From: Sva-07 sp964651825
GTDB lineage: Bacteria > Actinomycetota > Acidimicrobiia > Acidimicrobiales > Ilumatobacteraceae
Length of the DNA stretch: 22,244 bases
Assembly: GCA_964651825.1 (NCBI GenBank)
Contig: CAZYWK010000068.1
Location: 1 to 22,244, forward strand
Direction: 5' to 3'
Of the stretch, positions 7,048 through 13,989 are shown one piece after another. The notes beneath the pieces are model-generated. The model worked only from the letters and a program-made list of their open reading frames with translations, searched no databases and had not been told where the DNA came from. Position numbers and translations under genes: made by a program. The number at the start of each line of letters is the position of its first letter. The stretch's first letter is position 1.

Positions 7048-8130
7048 GTGGCACTCATCGATCCCATCACCGACTACGCCGACGCACCGGCGGTCGCGCC
7101 CGTCGCGCCCCAACGGGCGGCGCGTCCGACCAACATCCTCGATCCGGGGTTCGACCTCACCCTGCGGCCGATGCGCTACCCGGTGTTCTTCGACATGTAC
7201 AAGAACGCGATCAAGAACACCTGGACCGTCGACGAGATCGACTTCTCCGACGACCTCGTCGACCTCGACCGCAAGCTGATGCCGGCCGAGAAGCACCTCG
7301 TGTCACGGCTCGTCGCGTTCTTCGCCACCGGCGACTCGATCGTGTCGAACAACCTGGTGCTCAACCTGTACCAGCACATCAACGCCCCCGAAGCCCGGAT
7401 GTACCTGTCGCGGCAGCTCTACGAAGAGGCCCTGCACGTGCAGTTCTACCTCACGCTGCTCGACAACTACATCCCCGACATGTCCGAGCGCGAGGCCGCC
7501 TTCGCGGCGGTCGAGAACATCCCGTCGATCCGCGCCAAGGCCGAGTTCTGCTTCAAGTGGATCGACTCGATCCAGGGCCTCGACCGCATCGAGACGCCCG
7601 AGCAACGCAAGCAGTTCCTGCTCAACCTGATCTGCTTCGCCACCTGCATCGAGGGGCTGTTCTTCTTCGCCGCCTTCGCCTACGTCTACTTCCTGCGTTC
7701 GAAGGGCCTGCTCAACGGGCTCGCCGACGGCACGAACTGGGTGTTCCGCGACGAGAGCTGCCACATGAACTTCGCCCTCGAAGTGGTCGACACCGTGCGC
7801 AAGGAGCAGCCCGAGCTGTTCGACGCCGACCTGGAGTCGTCGATCCGCGAGATGCTGCGCGACGCCGTCGAGTGCGAGCACCTGTTCGCCGCCGACGTGC
7901 TCGGCGAGGGAGTGCCGGGCATGAGCCTCGTCGACACCCGCACCTACCTCGAGTACGTCGCCGACCAGCGCCTGGTGCAACTCGGCTACGGCATCGAGTT
8001 CGGCTCGAAGAACCCGTTCAGCTTCATGGAGCTGCAAGACGTGCAGGGCCTGTCGAACTTCTTCGAGCGCACCGTGAGCTCGTACCAGGTCGGTGTCGGC
8101 GGCGACGTCGCCTTCGACGAAGAGTTCTGA
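7048..8130 (+). CDS. nrdB: ribonucleoside-diphosphate reductase beta subunit, class I
   Basis: This 360-residue radical-generating subunit of the nrdAB enzyme carries the full diiron ligand set: Asp96, Glu127, His130, Glu202, Glu236 and His239. Tyr134 lies four residues after His130, where E. coli has the radical Tyr122, so a tyrosyl-radical enzyme is expected rather than the Phe-type class Ic or the metal-free Ie type. Near the C-terminus, Tyr346 in SSYQVG matches the radical-transfer Tyr356 of E. coli (SSYLVG), and the acidic tail ends in EEF for docking on NrdA. The start is GTG 7048, two bases after the nrdA stop, so translation is probably coupled. The metal (Fe or Mn) cannot be read from sequence. 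A strong hairpin follows directly. Confidence 0.96.
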   Translation: MALIDPITDYADAPAVAPVAPQRAARPTNILDPGFDLTLRPMRYPVFFDMYKNAIKNTWTVDEIDFSDDLVDLDRKLMPAEKHLVSRLVAFFATGDSIVSNNLVLNLYQHINAPEARMYLSRQLYEEALHVQFYLTLLDNYIPDMSEREAAFAAVENIPSIRAKAEFCFKWIDSIQGLDRIETPEQRKQFLLNLICFATCIEGLFFFAAFAYVYFLRSKGLLNGLADGTNWVFRDESCHMNFALEVVDTVRKEQPELFDADLESSIREMLRDAVECEHLFAADVLGEGVPGMSLVDTRTYLEYVADQRLVQLGYGIEFGSKNPFSFMELQDVQGLSNFFERTVSSYQVGVGGDVAFDEEF

Positions 8131-8133
8131 CCC

Positions 8134-8183
8134 GTTCTCGTGAACGTTCTGCGTACCCGCGTACGCAGAACGTTCACGAGAAC
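8134..8183. terminator. bidirectional terminator: perfect 23-bp inverted repeat with a 4-nt loop
   Basis: Arms 8134-8156 and 8161-8183 are exact reverse complements around the loop CCGC. The element begins 3 bp after the nrdB stop, and its right arm contains the last two codons and stop of the convergent NUDIX gene (stop at 8176-8174). There is no T-tract on either side. Such a stem should stop transcription from both directions; its unusual length and perfection could also mark a mobile or repeated palindrome. Confidence 0.75.
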
Positions 8184-8701
8184 CCGGCGCACCAGAGCAG
8201 GGCGGTGAGCGAGAGGCCGTCGTTGACGTGGCCGGCGCGGATCTCGGCGCGCAGCTCGGGCCAGCGCATCCACTCGATCCGTTCGGCCTCGTCGGGGTCG
8301 GTCGGATCGCCGACGTGCTCGGCGGTCGTCGTACGGTAGAGGTGGAAGTGGGCGTCGGAGGTGCCGTTGTGCGGCCGGTACGAGGTGAGCTTCGTCAGCT
8401 CGCCGGCCCGCCAGCCGGTCTCCTCCAAGGTTTCGCGCGCCGCACACTCCTGGGGTGACTCGCCCGGGTCGACCCGGCCGGCCGGCACCTCCCACCCCCA
8501 CGTGTCGGTGATGAACCGGTGCCGCCACAAGAGCAACACACCGCGGCCGGGATCATCCACGACCACCCCTGCCGCGTCGCACGGCATCCGCAGCACATGA
8601 TGCTCGAAGCGCTTGCCGCTCGGCAGTTCGACGTCGACGAGCGACAGGCCCATCCACTCGCTCGAATAGACCGAGCGCTCCCCGTGCACGGTCCATTCCA
8701 T
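8174..8701 (-). CDS. NUDIX hydrolase, ADP-ribose pyrophosphatase-like
   Basis: This 175-residue protein has a complete Nudix box, G-x5-E-x7-RE-x2-EE-x-G-x, at residues 75-97 (GRVDPGES...RETLEETGW). It should hydrolyse a nucleoside diphosphate linked to another group, using Mg2+ bound by the box glutamates. The N-terminal half (substrate strand with LPSGKRFEHHVLRMP, then VLLLWRHRFI) resembles ADP-ribose pyrophosphatase-type members, but the exact substrate is uncertain. It lies 22 bp downstream of the CoA-transferase gene on the same strand and may be cotranscribed. It also has its own TACGCT hexamer 7 bp before the ATG. Its last codons lie inside the shared hairpin with nrdB, so the C-terminus (AGFS) may be dictated by that element. 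Confidence 0.9.
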   Translation of the reverse strand: MEWTVHGERSVYSSEWMGLSLVDVELPSGKRFEHHVLRMPCDAAGVVVDDPGRGVLLLWRHRFITDTWGWEVPAGRVDPGESPQECAARETLEETGWRAGELTKLTSYRPHNGTSDAHFHLYRTTTAEHVGDPTDPDEAERIEWMRWPELRAEIRAGHVNDGLSLTALLWCAGFS

Positions 8702-8708
8702 CCGGCCG

Positions 8709-8714
8709 AGCGTA
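8709..8714 (-). promoter_or_regulatory. -10 hexamer for the NUDIX gene
   Basis: TACGCT on the minus strand, 7 bp before ATG 8701, inside the 22-bp gap after the CoA-transferase gene. Confidence 0.4.
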
Positions 8715-8723
8715 CGGGGCGGA

Positions 8724-9896
8724 TCAGGTCAAGTAGTGCGCGGTGTGTTCGCCGAGGGTCGGGCCGACGTCGGTGATCGAGCCGGGCGTGCGGGAGAACT
8801 TCGGCACCACGCCCAGCATCGGGGTGTCGACGCCGACGCGGGAGAGATGGCGCTCGACCATCCCGCGGGCGAGGTAGTGCGGGTCGGTGAGCATGTCGGC
8901 CGCGGTGTACACGAGCCCGGCCGGAACCGAGTGCTCGCGCAGGGTCGCGAGCACCTGCTCGGACGTGAGCGTCGAGGTCCACTCGGCGACGATGCCGTCG
9001 AGCTCGCGCTCGGCCGCACCGCGCGCGACATGGGTGGCGAACCGGGGATCGGCCGCCAGCTCGGGCCGGCCCATCGCTCGGCACAACCGGGCGAACACGG
9101 CATCCGCGTTGCCGGCGATCAGCACATCGGCGCCGTCGAGGGTCGGGTACGCGTTGGCCGGCGCGACGCCGGGCAGAGTGCCGCCGGAGCGGTTGCGCAG
9201 CACGCCGGCGACGTCGTAGTCGGCCATCGACGACTCCATCAGCGCGGCGACGGCCTCGTAGATCGCCACGTCGACCTCTTGGCCGAGCCCACTCGAGGAG
9301 CGCTCGTGCAGCGCGGCCAGCGTGCCGATCACCGCGAACATCGCGGCGAGCGAGTCGCCGAGGCTGATCCCGCAGCGTGCCGGCGGGCGATCGGGGTCGC
9401 CCGTCGTGTGCCGGATGCCGCCGATCGCCTCGCCGATCGAGCCGAAACCGGCCTCGGCCGAGCGTGGCCCGCTCTGCCCGAACCCGGAGACGTGCGTGAG
9501 GACGAGGCCGGGATTGACCGCGCTCAGCGCGGGGTAGTCGAGCCCCCATTCCTGCAGCCGGCCGGGCCGGAAGTTCTCGATGACGACGTCGCACTGGGCG
9601 GCCAGTTCGAGCACGGCGGCGCGCCCGTCCGCCTCGCGTAGGTCGACCACGACGGAGCGCTTGTTGCGGGCGATCGTCGGCCACCACAGGCCGGCGCCGT
9701 CGACGGTGACGCCCCACGTGCGCATCGGGTCGCCCCCGTCGGGCGCTTCGACCTTGATCACCTCGGCGCCGTAGTCGCCGAACAGCTGCCCGGCGAACGG
9801 CCCGGCGATGAAGCTGCCGAGCTCCAACACGCGCACGCCTTTCAACGGCCCGGTGGATGACAGCGGGCCGGTTCGAGTCGGAGGGGTCGAAGTCAC
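8724..9896 (-). CDS. CoA-transferase, family III (CaiB/BaiF)
   Basis: This 390-residue protein moves CoA between carboxylic acids through an aspartyl-CoA thioester. Typical features are the N-terminal GPLKGVRVLELGSFIAGPFAGQLFGDYGAEV region, VIENFRPG (about 105-112) and the catalytic Asp181 in SLGDSLAAM, equivalent to Asp169 of formyl-CoA transferase. Length is close to the family norm of about 400. Specificity is not readable. A head-to-head neighbour of HMG-CoA-lyase type suggests an acid such as hydroxymethylglutarate, glutarate or another branched dicarboxylate, as with succinyl-CoA:HMG/glutarate CoA-transferases; this is inference. The frame stays open to 10850, but that stretch overlaps the divergent lyase gene. 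GTG 9896 precedes the family N-terminus by about 16 residues and has a -10 hexamer 6 bp upstream. Confidence 0.9.
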   Translation of the reverse strand: MTSTPPTRTGPLSSTGPLKGVRVLELGSFIAGPFAGQLFGDYGAEVIKVEAPDGGDPMRTWGVTVDGAGLWWPTIARNKRSVVVDLREADGRAAVLELAAQCDVVIENFRPGRLQEWGLDYPALSAVNPGLVLTHVSGFGQSGPRSAEAGFGSIGEAIGGIRHTTGDPDRPPARCGISLGDSLAAMFAVIGTLAALHERSSSGLGQEVDVAIYEAVAALMESSMADYDVAGVLRNRSGGTLPGVAPANAYPTLDGADVLIAGNADAVFARLCRAMGRPELAADPRFATHVARGAAERELDGIVAEWTSTLTSEQVLATLREHSVPAGLVYTAADMLTDPHYLARGMVERHLSRVGVDTPMLGVVPKFSRTPGSITDVGPTLGEHTAHYLT

Positions 9897-9902
9897 GGTG
9901 CA

Positions 9903-9908
9903 AGTCTG
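9903..9908 (-). promoter_or_regulatory. -10 hexamer for the CoA-transferase gene
   Basis: CAGACT on the minus strand, 6 bp before GTG 9896, in the 75-bp divergent gap with the lyase gene. Confidence 0.4.
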
Positions 9909-9959
9909 CCGAGCCGGTTGCCGGTCCGGCCAAACGGTGGGAGACCACCGGTCGGCTGC

Positions 9960-9965
9960 GATGAT
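9960..9965 (+). promoter_or_regulatory. -10 hexamer for the HMG-CoA-lyase-like gene
   Basis: GATGAT, 6 bp before ATG 9972. It supports this ATG over the open frame from 9918 and the ATG at 9996. Confidence 0.4.
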
Positions 9966-9971
9966 GGGGCC

Positions 9972-10901
9972 ATGAGCAACACGTCGCGATCGTCGATGGT
10001 CGACTCGGTCCTCATCCGGGACGTGAGCTTGCGCGACGGGCTGCAGGACGAGGAGCCGATCAGCACCGAGGCCAAGGTCGCCATCGCCGAGGCGCTCGTC
10101 GCGGCGGGGATCCGCGAGCTGGAGCTGACGAGCTTCGTCCGCCCCGATCGGGTGCCGGCGATGGCCGACGCCGAGGCGATGTGCGCGGCGACCAGCCATC
10201 TCGACGTCGTGCGCTGGGGGCTGGTCCTCAACCGGCGTGGCGCCGAGCGGGCGCTCGCCGCCGGCATCGATCACCTGCAGTACGTCGTGTCGGTGAGCGA
10301 CACGCACAGCCGCCACAATGCCGGCGCCTCGACCACCGACGCCCTCGCCGCGTTCGAGGCGTTCGCCACCGGGCTCGCGGGTGACGCCACGATCGAGATG
10401 ACGCTGTCGACGTCGTTCGGCTGCCCCTACGAGGGCCGGATCGACCCCGCGGCGGTGGTCGAGGCGGCCCGCCGGTCGGCTGCCGCCGGCGCGTCGTCGA
10501 TCGGGCTCGCCGACACGATCGGCGTCGCCGTGCCGACCGAGGTCGCCGCATTGTTCGATGCTGTGGTCGACGCGGTCGACGTCCCGGTCGGCGCCCACTT
10601 CCACGACACCCGCGGTCTGGCGATCGCCAACGGGCTCGTCGCCATCGAGCACGGTGCGGTGCGCCTCGACGGCAGCGTCGGGGGACTCGGGGGTTGCCCG
10701 TTCGCGCCGGGGGCGAGCGGCAACGTGCCACTCGAAGACCTGGTGCACGCCCTGGCCGGCATGGGCATCGAGACCGGCTGCTCGGTCGAAGGCCTCATCG
10801 AGGTCGCCCGCCTGGCCTGTGATGCGGTCGGTCGGCCGGTCGGGAGTCACGTCGGCATCGCCGGCCCGCGGTTCGCCGCACCAGTACCGTCTCCCGGATG
10901 A
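9972..10901 (+). CDS. hydroxymethylglutaryl-CoA lyase-like protein
   Basis: This 309-residue TIM-barrel lyase belongs to the HMGL-like (DRE-TIM metallolyase) family. Catalytic landmarks match HMG-CoA lyase: Arg21-Asp22 in RDGLQDE, Glu51 and SF in ELTSFVRPDRVPAMAD, the metal site His209 and His211 in HFHDTRG, Cys242 in GLGGCPFAPGASGN, and Asn251. The expected reaction is retro-aldol cleavage of 3-hydroxy-3-methylglutaryl-CoA to acetyl-CoA and acetoacetate, the last step of leucine breakdown; a related 3-hydroxyacyl-CoA is possible. It is head-to-head with a family III CoA-transferase, which could supply its CoA thioester. Its stop overlaps the start of the next gene (ATGA), so it may be cotranscribed with the ATPase pair. 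The last 15 residues are a low-complexity tail. Confidence 0.9.
   Translation: MSNTSRSSMVDSVLIRDVSLRDGLQDEEPISTEAKVAIAEALVAAGIRELELTSFVRPDRVPAMADAEAMCAATSHLDVVRWGLVLNRRGAERALAAGIDHLQYVVSVSDTHSRHNAGASTTDALAAFEAFATGLAGDATIEMTLSTSFGCPYEGRIDPAAVVEAARRSAAAGASSIGLADTIGVAVPTEVAALFDAVVDAVDVPVGAHFHDTRGLAIANGLVAIEHGAVRLDGSVGGLGGCPFAPGASGNVPLEDLVHALAGMGIETGCSVEGLIEVARLACDAVGRPVGSHVGIAGPRFAAPVPSPG
10885..10890 (+). promoter_or_regulatory. -10 hexamer for the first ArsA-like ATPase gene
   Basis: TACCGT, 7 bp before ATG 10898, inside the 3' end of the lyase gene. It may let the ATPase pair be transcribed apart from the lyase. Confidence 0.4.
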
Positions 10902-11878
10902 CCGTGTCGCCTCCCGGGCCCGCCGGCTGGCTGACGAGCACCCATGTCGCCGTCGTCGCCGGCAAGGGCGGCGTCGGTTCGTCGACGGTCGCCGCGGCCT
11001 ACGCCCTCGCCGCCGCTCGGCATGGTGCCGACGTGTTGTTCGTCGCTGTCGACGGCCGCCCGGGCATGGGCACGCTGCTCGGCGGCCGACCGCTCGACGC
11101 CACCGACCGGATCCTGCAGCGGGTCAAGGGTGCCGGCCAGGTGCGCGGCCGCACCATCCCCGCCGATCAGGCCTTCGGCGACTACCTCGACCTTCGGGGC
11201 GTCGGCGGCCTGCTCCGGCGGGCCGCATCGGCGGCGTCGCTCCCGATGATCGCCGCGGCCACGCCCGGCCTCGAGCATCTGCTGGTGCTCGGCAAGATCA
11301 AGGAGCTCGAACGCGAACGCGCCGCCGACCTGATCGTGGTCGACGCCCCGCCGGCCGGCCACGCCGCACCCTTCCTCCGGTCGGCGACCGGATTGTCCGA
11401 CGTGGTCCAGTCCGGCCCGATCCGCGAGCAGGCCGAAGAGGTGAACGCGATGCTGACCGATGCGGGTCGCTGCCGGGCGATGATCGTCACGCTGCCGGAG
11501 ATCACGCCGGTGACCGAGGCCCTCGAACTCGTCGGTGAGATCGGCGACGAGCTGGCGATCGGCCTGCTGCCGCTCGTCGTGAACTCGTGCTGGCCGGATC
11601 GCTCGGGGCTCGACAAGACGCCGACTGCGGCCGCCCGTTCCCAGCAGGTGAAACTGCCGGCCGCGGCGAGGCGCACGCTCGAAGCTTCGGCCGAGTTCGG
11701 CCGGGCCCGCCTCGAACAACAGCGCGCCCAGATCGACCGCGTCCGCGCCGCGGCCGGCGCGGGCGTCGACGTGCTGACCTTGCCGCGGCTGATCACGACC
11801 GACCTCGACCGCGACGACCTGTCGGTCCTCGCCGATGCGCTCACCGAATCCGCGACGGCGGTGCCAGATGGTCGATGA
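10898..11878 (+). CDS. ArsA/Get3-like ATPase, first of a pair (degenerate P-loop)
   Basis: This 326-residue P-loop NTPase belongs to the ArsA/Get3 (anion-transporting ATPase) group and resembles mycobacterial Rv3679. The Walker A region reads AGKGGVGSST (21-30): the 'signature' lysine Lys23 is present, but the lysine that should contact the phosphates is Ser28. The later motif VVDAPPAGHAAPFL (147-160) is typical of the family. Relatives form complexes with a second ArsA-like protein encoded next door, as here, where the two genes overlap by 11 bp. With the P-loop lysine missing, it may bind ATP poorly itself and instead supply Lys23 to the partner's site. Arsenite transport is unlikely: no ArsB or ArsR is nearby. 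The role in actinobacteria is poorly known. Confidence 0.88.
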   Translation: MTVSPPGPAGWLTSTHVAVVAGKGGVGSSTVAAAYALAAARHGADVLFVAVDGRPGMGTLLGGRPLDATDRILQRVKGAGQVRGRTIPADQAFGDYLDLRGVGGLLRRAASAASLPMIAAATPGLEHLLVLGKIKELERERAADLIVVDAPPAGHAAPFLRSATGLSDVVQSGPIREQAEEVNAMLTDAGRCRAMIVTLPEITPVTEALELVGEIGDELAIGLLPLVVNSCWPDRSGLDKTPTAAARSQQVKLPAAARRTLEASAEFGRARLEQQRAQIDRVRAAAGAGVDVLTLPRLITTDLDRDDLSVLADALTESATAVPDGR

Positions 11879-12971
11879 GCTGATCAACGGTTCGCTGGCC
11901 GGAGCGGTCGAGGACGCAGCGTTGCTGGTCACCTGCGGTCCGGGCGGGGTCGGCAAGACGACTACCGCCGCCGCCCTCGGCGTCGCCGCGGCCCGAGCCG
12001 GCCGGCGGGTCGTGGTGGTCACCGTCGACCCGGCCCGCCGCCTGGCCGACGCCCTCGGGCTCGAGCTCGGCGCGGCCACCGACGACCCGCACCGCGTCGC
12101 CGGTGTCGGCGAGACCGGCGACGGCGAGCTGTGGGCGCTGATGCTCGACGCCGAGTCGACGTTCGACCGGCTCGTGCGCGAGCAGGCCTCCAGCCCGAAG
12201 CAGGCCGAGGCGCTGCTCCAGAACCCGGTGTACCGGGCGATCTCCGGGTCGTTGTCGGGCGCCCAGGAGTACATGGCGATCGAGCGCCTCCACGAGCTCT
12301 ACACGAGCGGGGAGTGGGATCTCGTGATCGTCGACACCCCGCCGTCGCGCCACGCGATCGACCTCCTCGAGGCACCGGACCGCCTTGTCGCGTTCCTCAG
12401 CCATCCGGTCTACCGCGCGCTCACGATCGGTCAACGAACCTTCGCCAAGGTGACCAACGCCGCGGCGTCGATGTTCTTGTGGGCGGTGCGCCGCTTGGCC
12501 GGCCCGCAGATCGTCGAGGACACGATGGAGTTCTTCCGGTCGTTGTCGAACATCGAGCCAGGGTTGCGCAAGCGCGCCGGCGAGGTGTCGGCGCTGCTGC
12601 GCTCCGACGCCGCGACGTTCGTCGTCGTGTCGAGCCCGCGGGCCGAGGCGATCGGGGAGGCCGAGCATCTCGTCGATGCCCTGCGCGCCGGCAAGTTCCC
12701 GTTCGGCGGCGTGGTGATCAACCTGATCCACCCCCTGCCCGGCGAGCTCGACGACCCGTCGCTCCTCGACCTGGAACCCGGCCCGCTGGCCGACCACGTG
12801 GCGTGGCACCACGACCTGCGCGCGCTTGCCCTCGCCGAACGGGCCGAGCTCGCGGCTCTCGTCGACCTCACCGGCGACGCGCCGATCGTCGAGCTCGCGC
12901 TGCGCTCGGTCGACGTCCACGACGTCGACGGCCTGGCAACGCTCGCCGATCATCTGGTGGGTCAGGGATAA
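11868..12971 (+). CDS. ArsA/Get3-like ATPase, second of a pair (intact P-loop, no signature lysine)
   Basis: This 367-residue ArsA/Get3-like ATPase resembles mycobacterial Rv3680. Walker A is CGPGGVGKTTT (23-33): the phosphate-binding Lys30 is intact, but the deviant-Walker 'signature' position holds Pro25 instead of lysine. Further family features are VTVDPARRLADALG (51-64), SGAQEYMAIERLHEL (130-144) and VDTPPSRHAIDLLEAP (155-170). The start ATG 11868 overlaps the previous gene by 11 bp, so the two are made together. An upstream in-frame ATG at 11835 would give 11 extra basic residues and is less likely. Pairing with the first ATPase would give one composite ATP site. The TAA stop also forms the first half of the -10 hexamer of the following gene. 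Confidence 0.9.
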   Translation: MVDELINGSLAGAVEDAALLVTCGPGGVGKTTTAAALGVAAARAGRRVVVVTVDPARRLADALGLELGAATDDPHRVAGVGETGDGELWALMLDAESTFDRLVREQASSPKQAEALLQNPVYRAISGSLSGAQEYMAIERLHELYTSGEWDLVIVDTPPSRHAIDLLEAPDRLVAFLSHPVYRALTIGQRTFAKVTNAAASMFLWAVRRLAGPQIVEDTMEFFRSLSNIEPGLRKRAGEVSALLRSDAATFVVVSSPRAEAIGEAEHLVDALRAGKFPFGGVVINLIHPLPGELDDPSLLDLEPGPLADHVAWHHDLRALALAERAELAALVDLTGDAPIVELALRSVDVHDVDGLATLADHLVGQG

Positions 12972-12974
12972 CGT
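12969..12974 (+). promoter_or_regulatory. -10 hexamer for the serine hydrolase gene
   Basis: TAACGT, 6 bp before GTG 12981. Its first three bases are the TAA stop codon of the preceding ATPase gene. Confidence 0.45.
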
Positions 12975-12980
12975 GATCGG

Positions 12981-13985
12981 GTGACGTTCGCGAGTCGGGG
13001 GCCCGATGTCGACGCGCGGCTCGACGGTTTCTTCTCCCGTCCGGCCGGCGAGGGCGTCTCCCTGGCGATGGTCGTGATGCAGGGCGGCGAGGTCGTGGCC
13101 GAGCAGTACGGCAAGAAGCCGGCCAACGCGTTCGAGCCCGAGCAGGCGATCACCGCCGGCAGCACGTTGATCTCCTGGTCGATGGCCAAGTCGATCACGC
13201 ACGCCGCGATCGGGGTGTTGGTGCGCGACGGCGCCGTCGATGTCCACGCCCCGGCGGCCGTGCCGGACTGGGTCGGCACCGACAAGGCGGCGATCACCCT
13301 GCTCGACCTGCTCGAGATGCGCTCCGGGCTCCACTTCGTCGAGGACTACGTCGACGATCAGGCGTCGAACTGCATCGAGATGCTCTTCGGTGGCACCGAT
13401 CCGAGCCACGCCGCCTACGCGGCCGCGCTCGCGCTCGATCACGCGCCGGGCACGTTCTGGAGCTATTCGTCGGGTACCACCAACATCATCTGCCGGATCA
13501 TCGGCGATGTGCTGACCGGTGGGCCGGGTGGTGATCCGGCCCTGCGCCGGCACGCCGTCGACACGTTCCTGCACGATCGCCTGTTCACGCCGGCCGGGAT
13601 GGCGTCCGCCGTCGCCAAGTTCGACGACGCCGGCGACTTCGTCGGCTCCTCCTACGTGTACGCGACGGCGCGCGACTTCGCCACGTTCGGCGAGCTCTAC
13701 CGCAACGACGGCGTCGCCGCGTCGGGCGTGCGGCTGCTGCCGGAAGGCTGGCGCGACCATGCGCGCACGAAGGTCGCCCACGACCCGGAGAACGGCTTCG
13801 ACTACGGCCGCCATTGGTGGATGTGGCCCCAGTTCCCCGGCAGCCTGGCGTGTCACGGCTACGAGGGACAGTTCACGATCGTCGTGCCCGACCGAGAGCT
13901 GATCGTGGTCCATCTCGGTCTGACCCCGATCGAGGTCGCACCACAACTCCGTCACCGGTTGGGCGAACTGGTCGAGACCTTCTGA
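12981..13985 (+). CDS. serine hydrolase, beta-lactamase/class C esterase family
   Basis: This 334-residue protein of the penicillin-binding-protein-like family has Ser67 and Lys70 in SMAK (S-x-x-K), Tyr162 in SYSSGTTN (the Y-x-N/S region) and a late HGYEGQ (His292-Gly293) in the KTG-equivalent place. These define class C beta-lactamase relatives, most of which are esterases or peptidases of unknown substrate. There is no signal peptide, so it is probably cytosolic and unlikely to be a resistance enzyme. It begins 9 bp after the ATPase pair at GTG 12981, with its own -10 hexamer, and ends 4 bp before the next gene. It probably shares a transcript with the membrane protein that follows. Confidence 0.88.
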   Translation: MTFASRGPDVDARLDGFFSRPAGEGVSLAMVVMQGGEVVAEQYGKKPANAFEPEQAITAGSTLISWSMAKSITHAAIGVLVRDGAVDVHAPAAVPDWVGTDKAAITLLDLLEMRSGLHFVEDYVDDQASNCIEMLFGGTDPSHAAYAAALALDHAPGTFWSYSSGTTNIICRIIGDVLTGGPGGDPALRRHAVDTFLHDRLFTPAGMASAVAKFDDAGDFVGSSYVYATARDFATFGELYRNDGVAASGVRLLPEGWRDHARTKVAHDPENGFDYGRHWWMWPQFPGSLACHGYEGQFTIVVPDRELIVVHLGLTPIEVAPQLRHRLGELVETF

Positions 13986-13989
13986 CGAC

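Noticed and set aside
5288..7054. Minus-strand open frame opposite nrdA
   Set aside because: It mirrors a strongly conserved nrdA coding region, its composition is low-complexity and no family is recognisable.
7048..8130. nrdB as a class Ic or metal-free class Ie radical subunit
   Set aside because: Tyr134 is present at the radical position and all six metal ligands are intact.
9897..10850. Long N-terminal extension of the CoA-transferase
   Set aside because: It overlaps the divergent lyase gene and does not resemble CaiB/BaiF proteins, which start about where GTG 9896 begins.
10898..12971. Arsenite-efflux ATPase
   Set aside because: No arsB, arsR or arsC nearby, and both proteins fit the actinobacterial Rv3679/Rv3680-like pair better.
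12981..13985. Antibiotic-resistance beta-lactamase
   Set aside because: No signal peptide, and the motifs (SMAK, SYSSG, HGYEG) are those of the broad esterase-like class C relatives.
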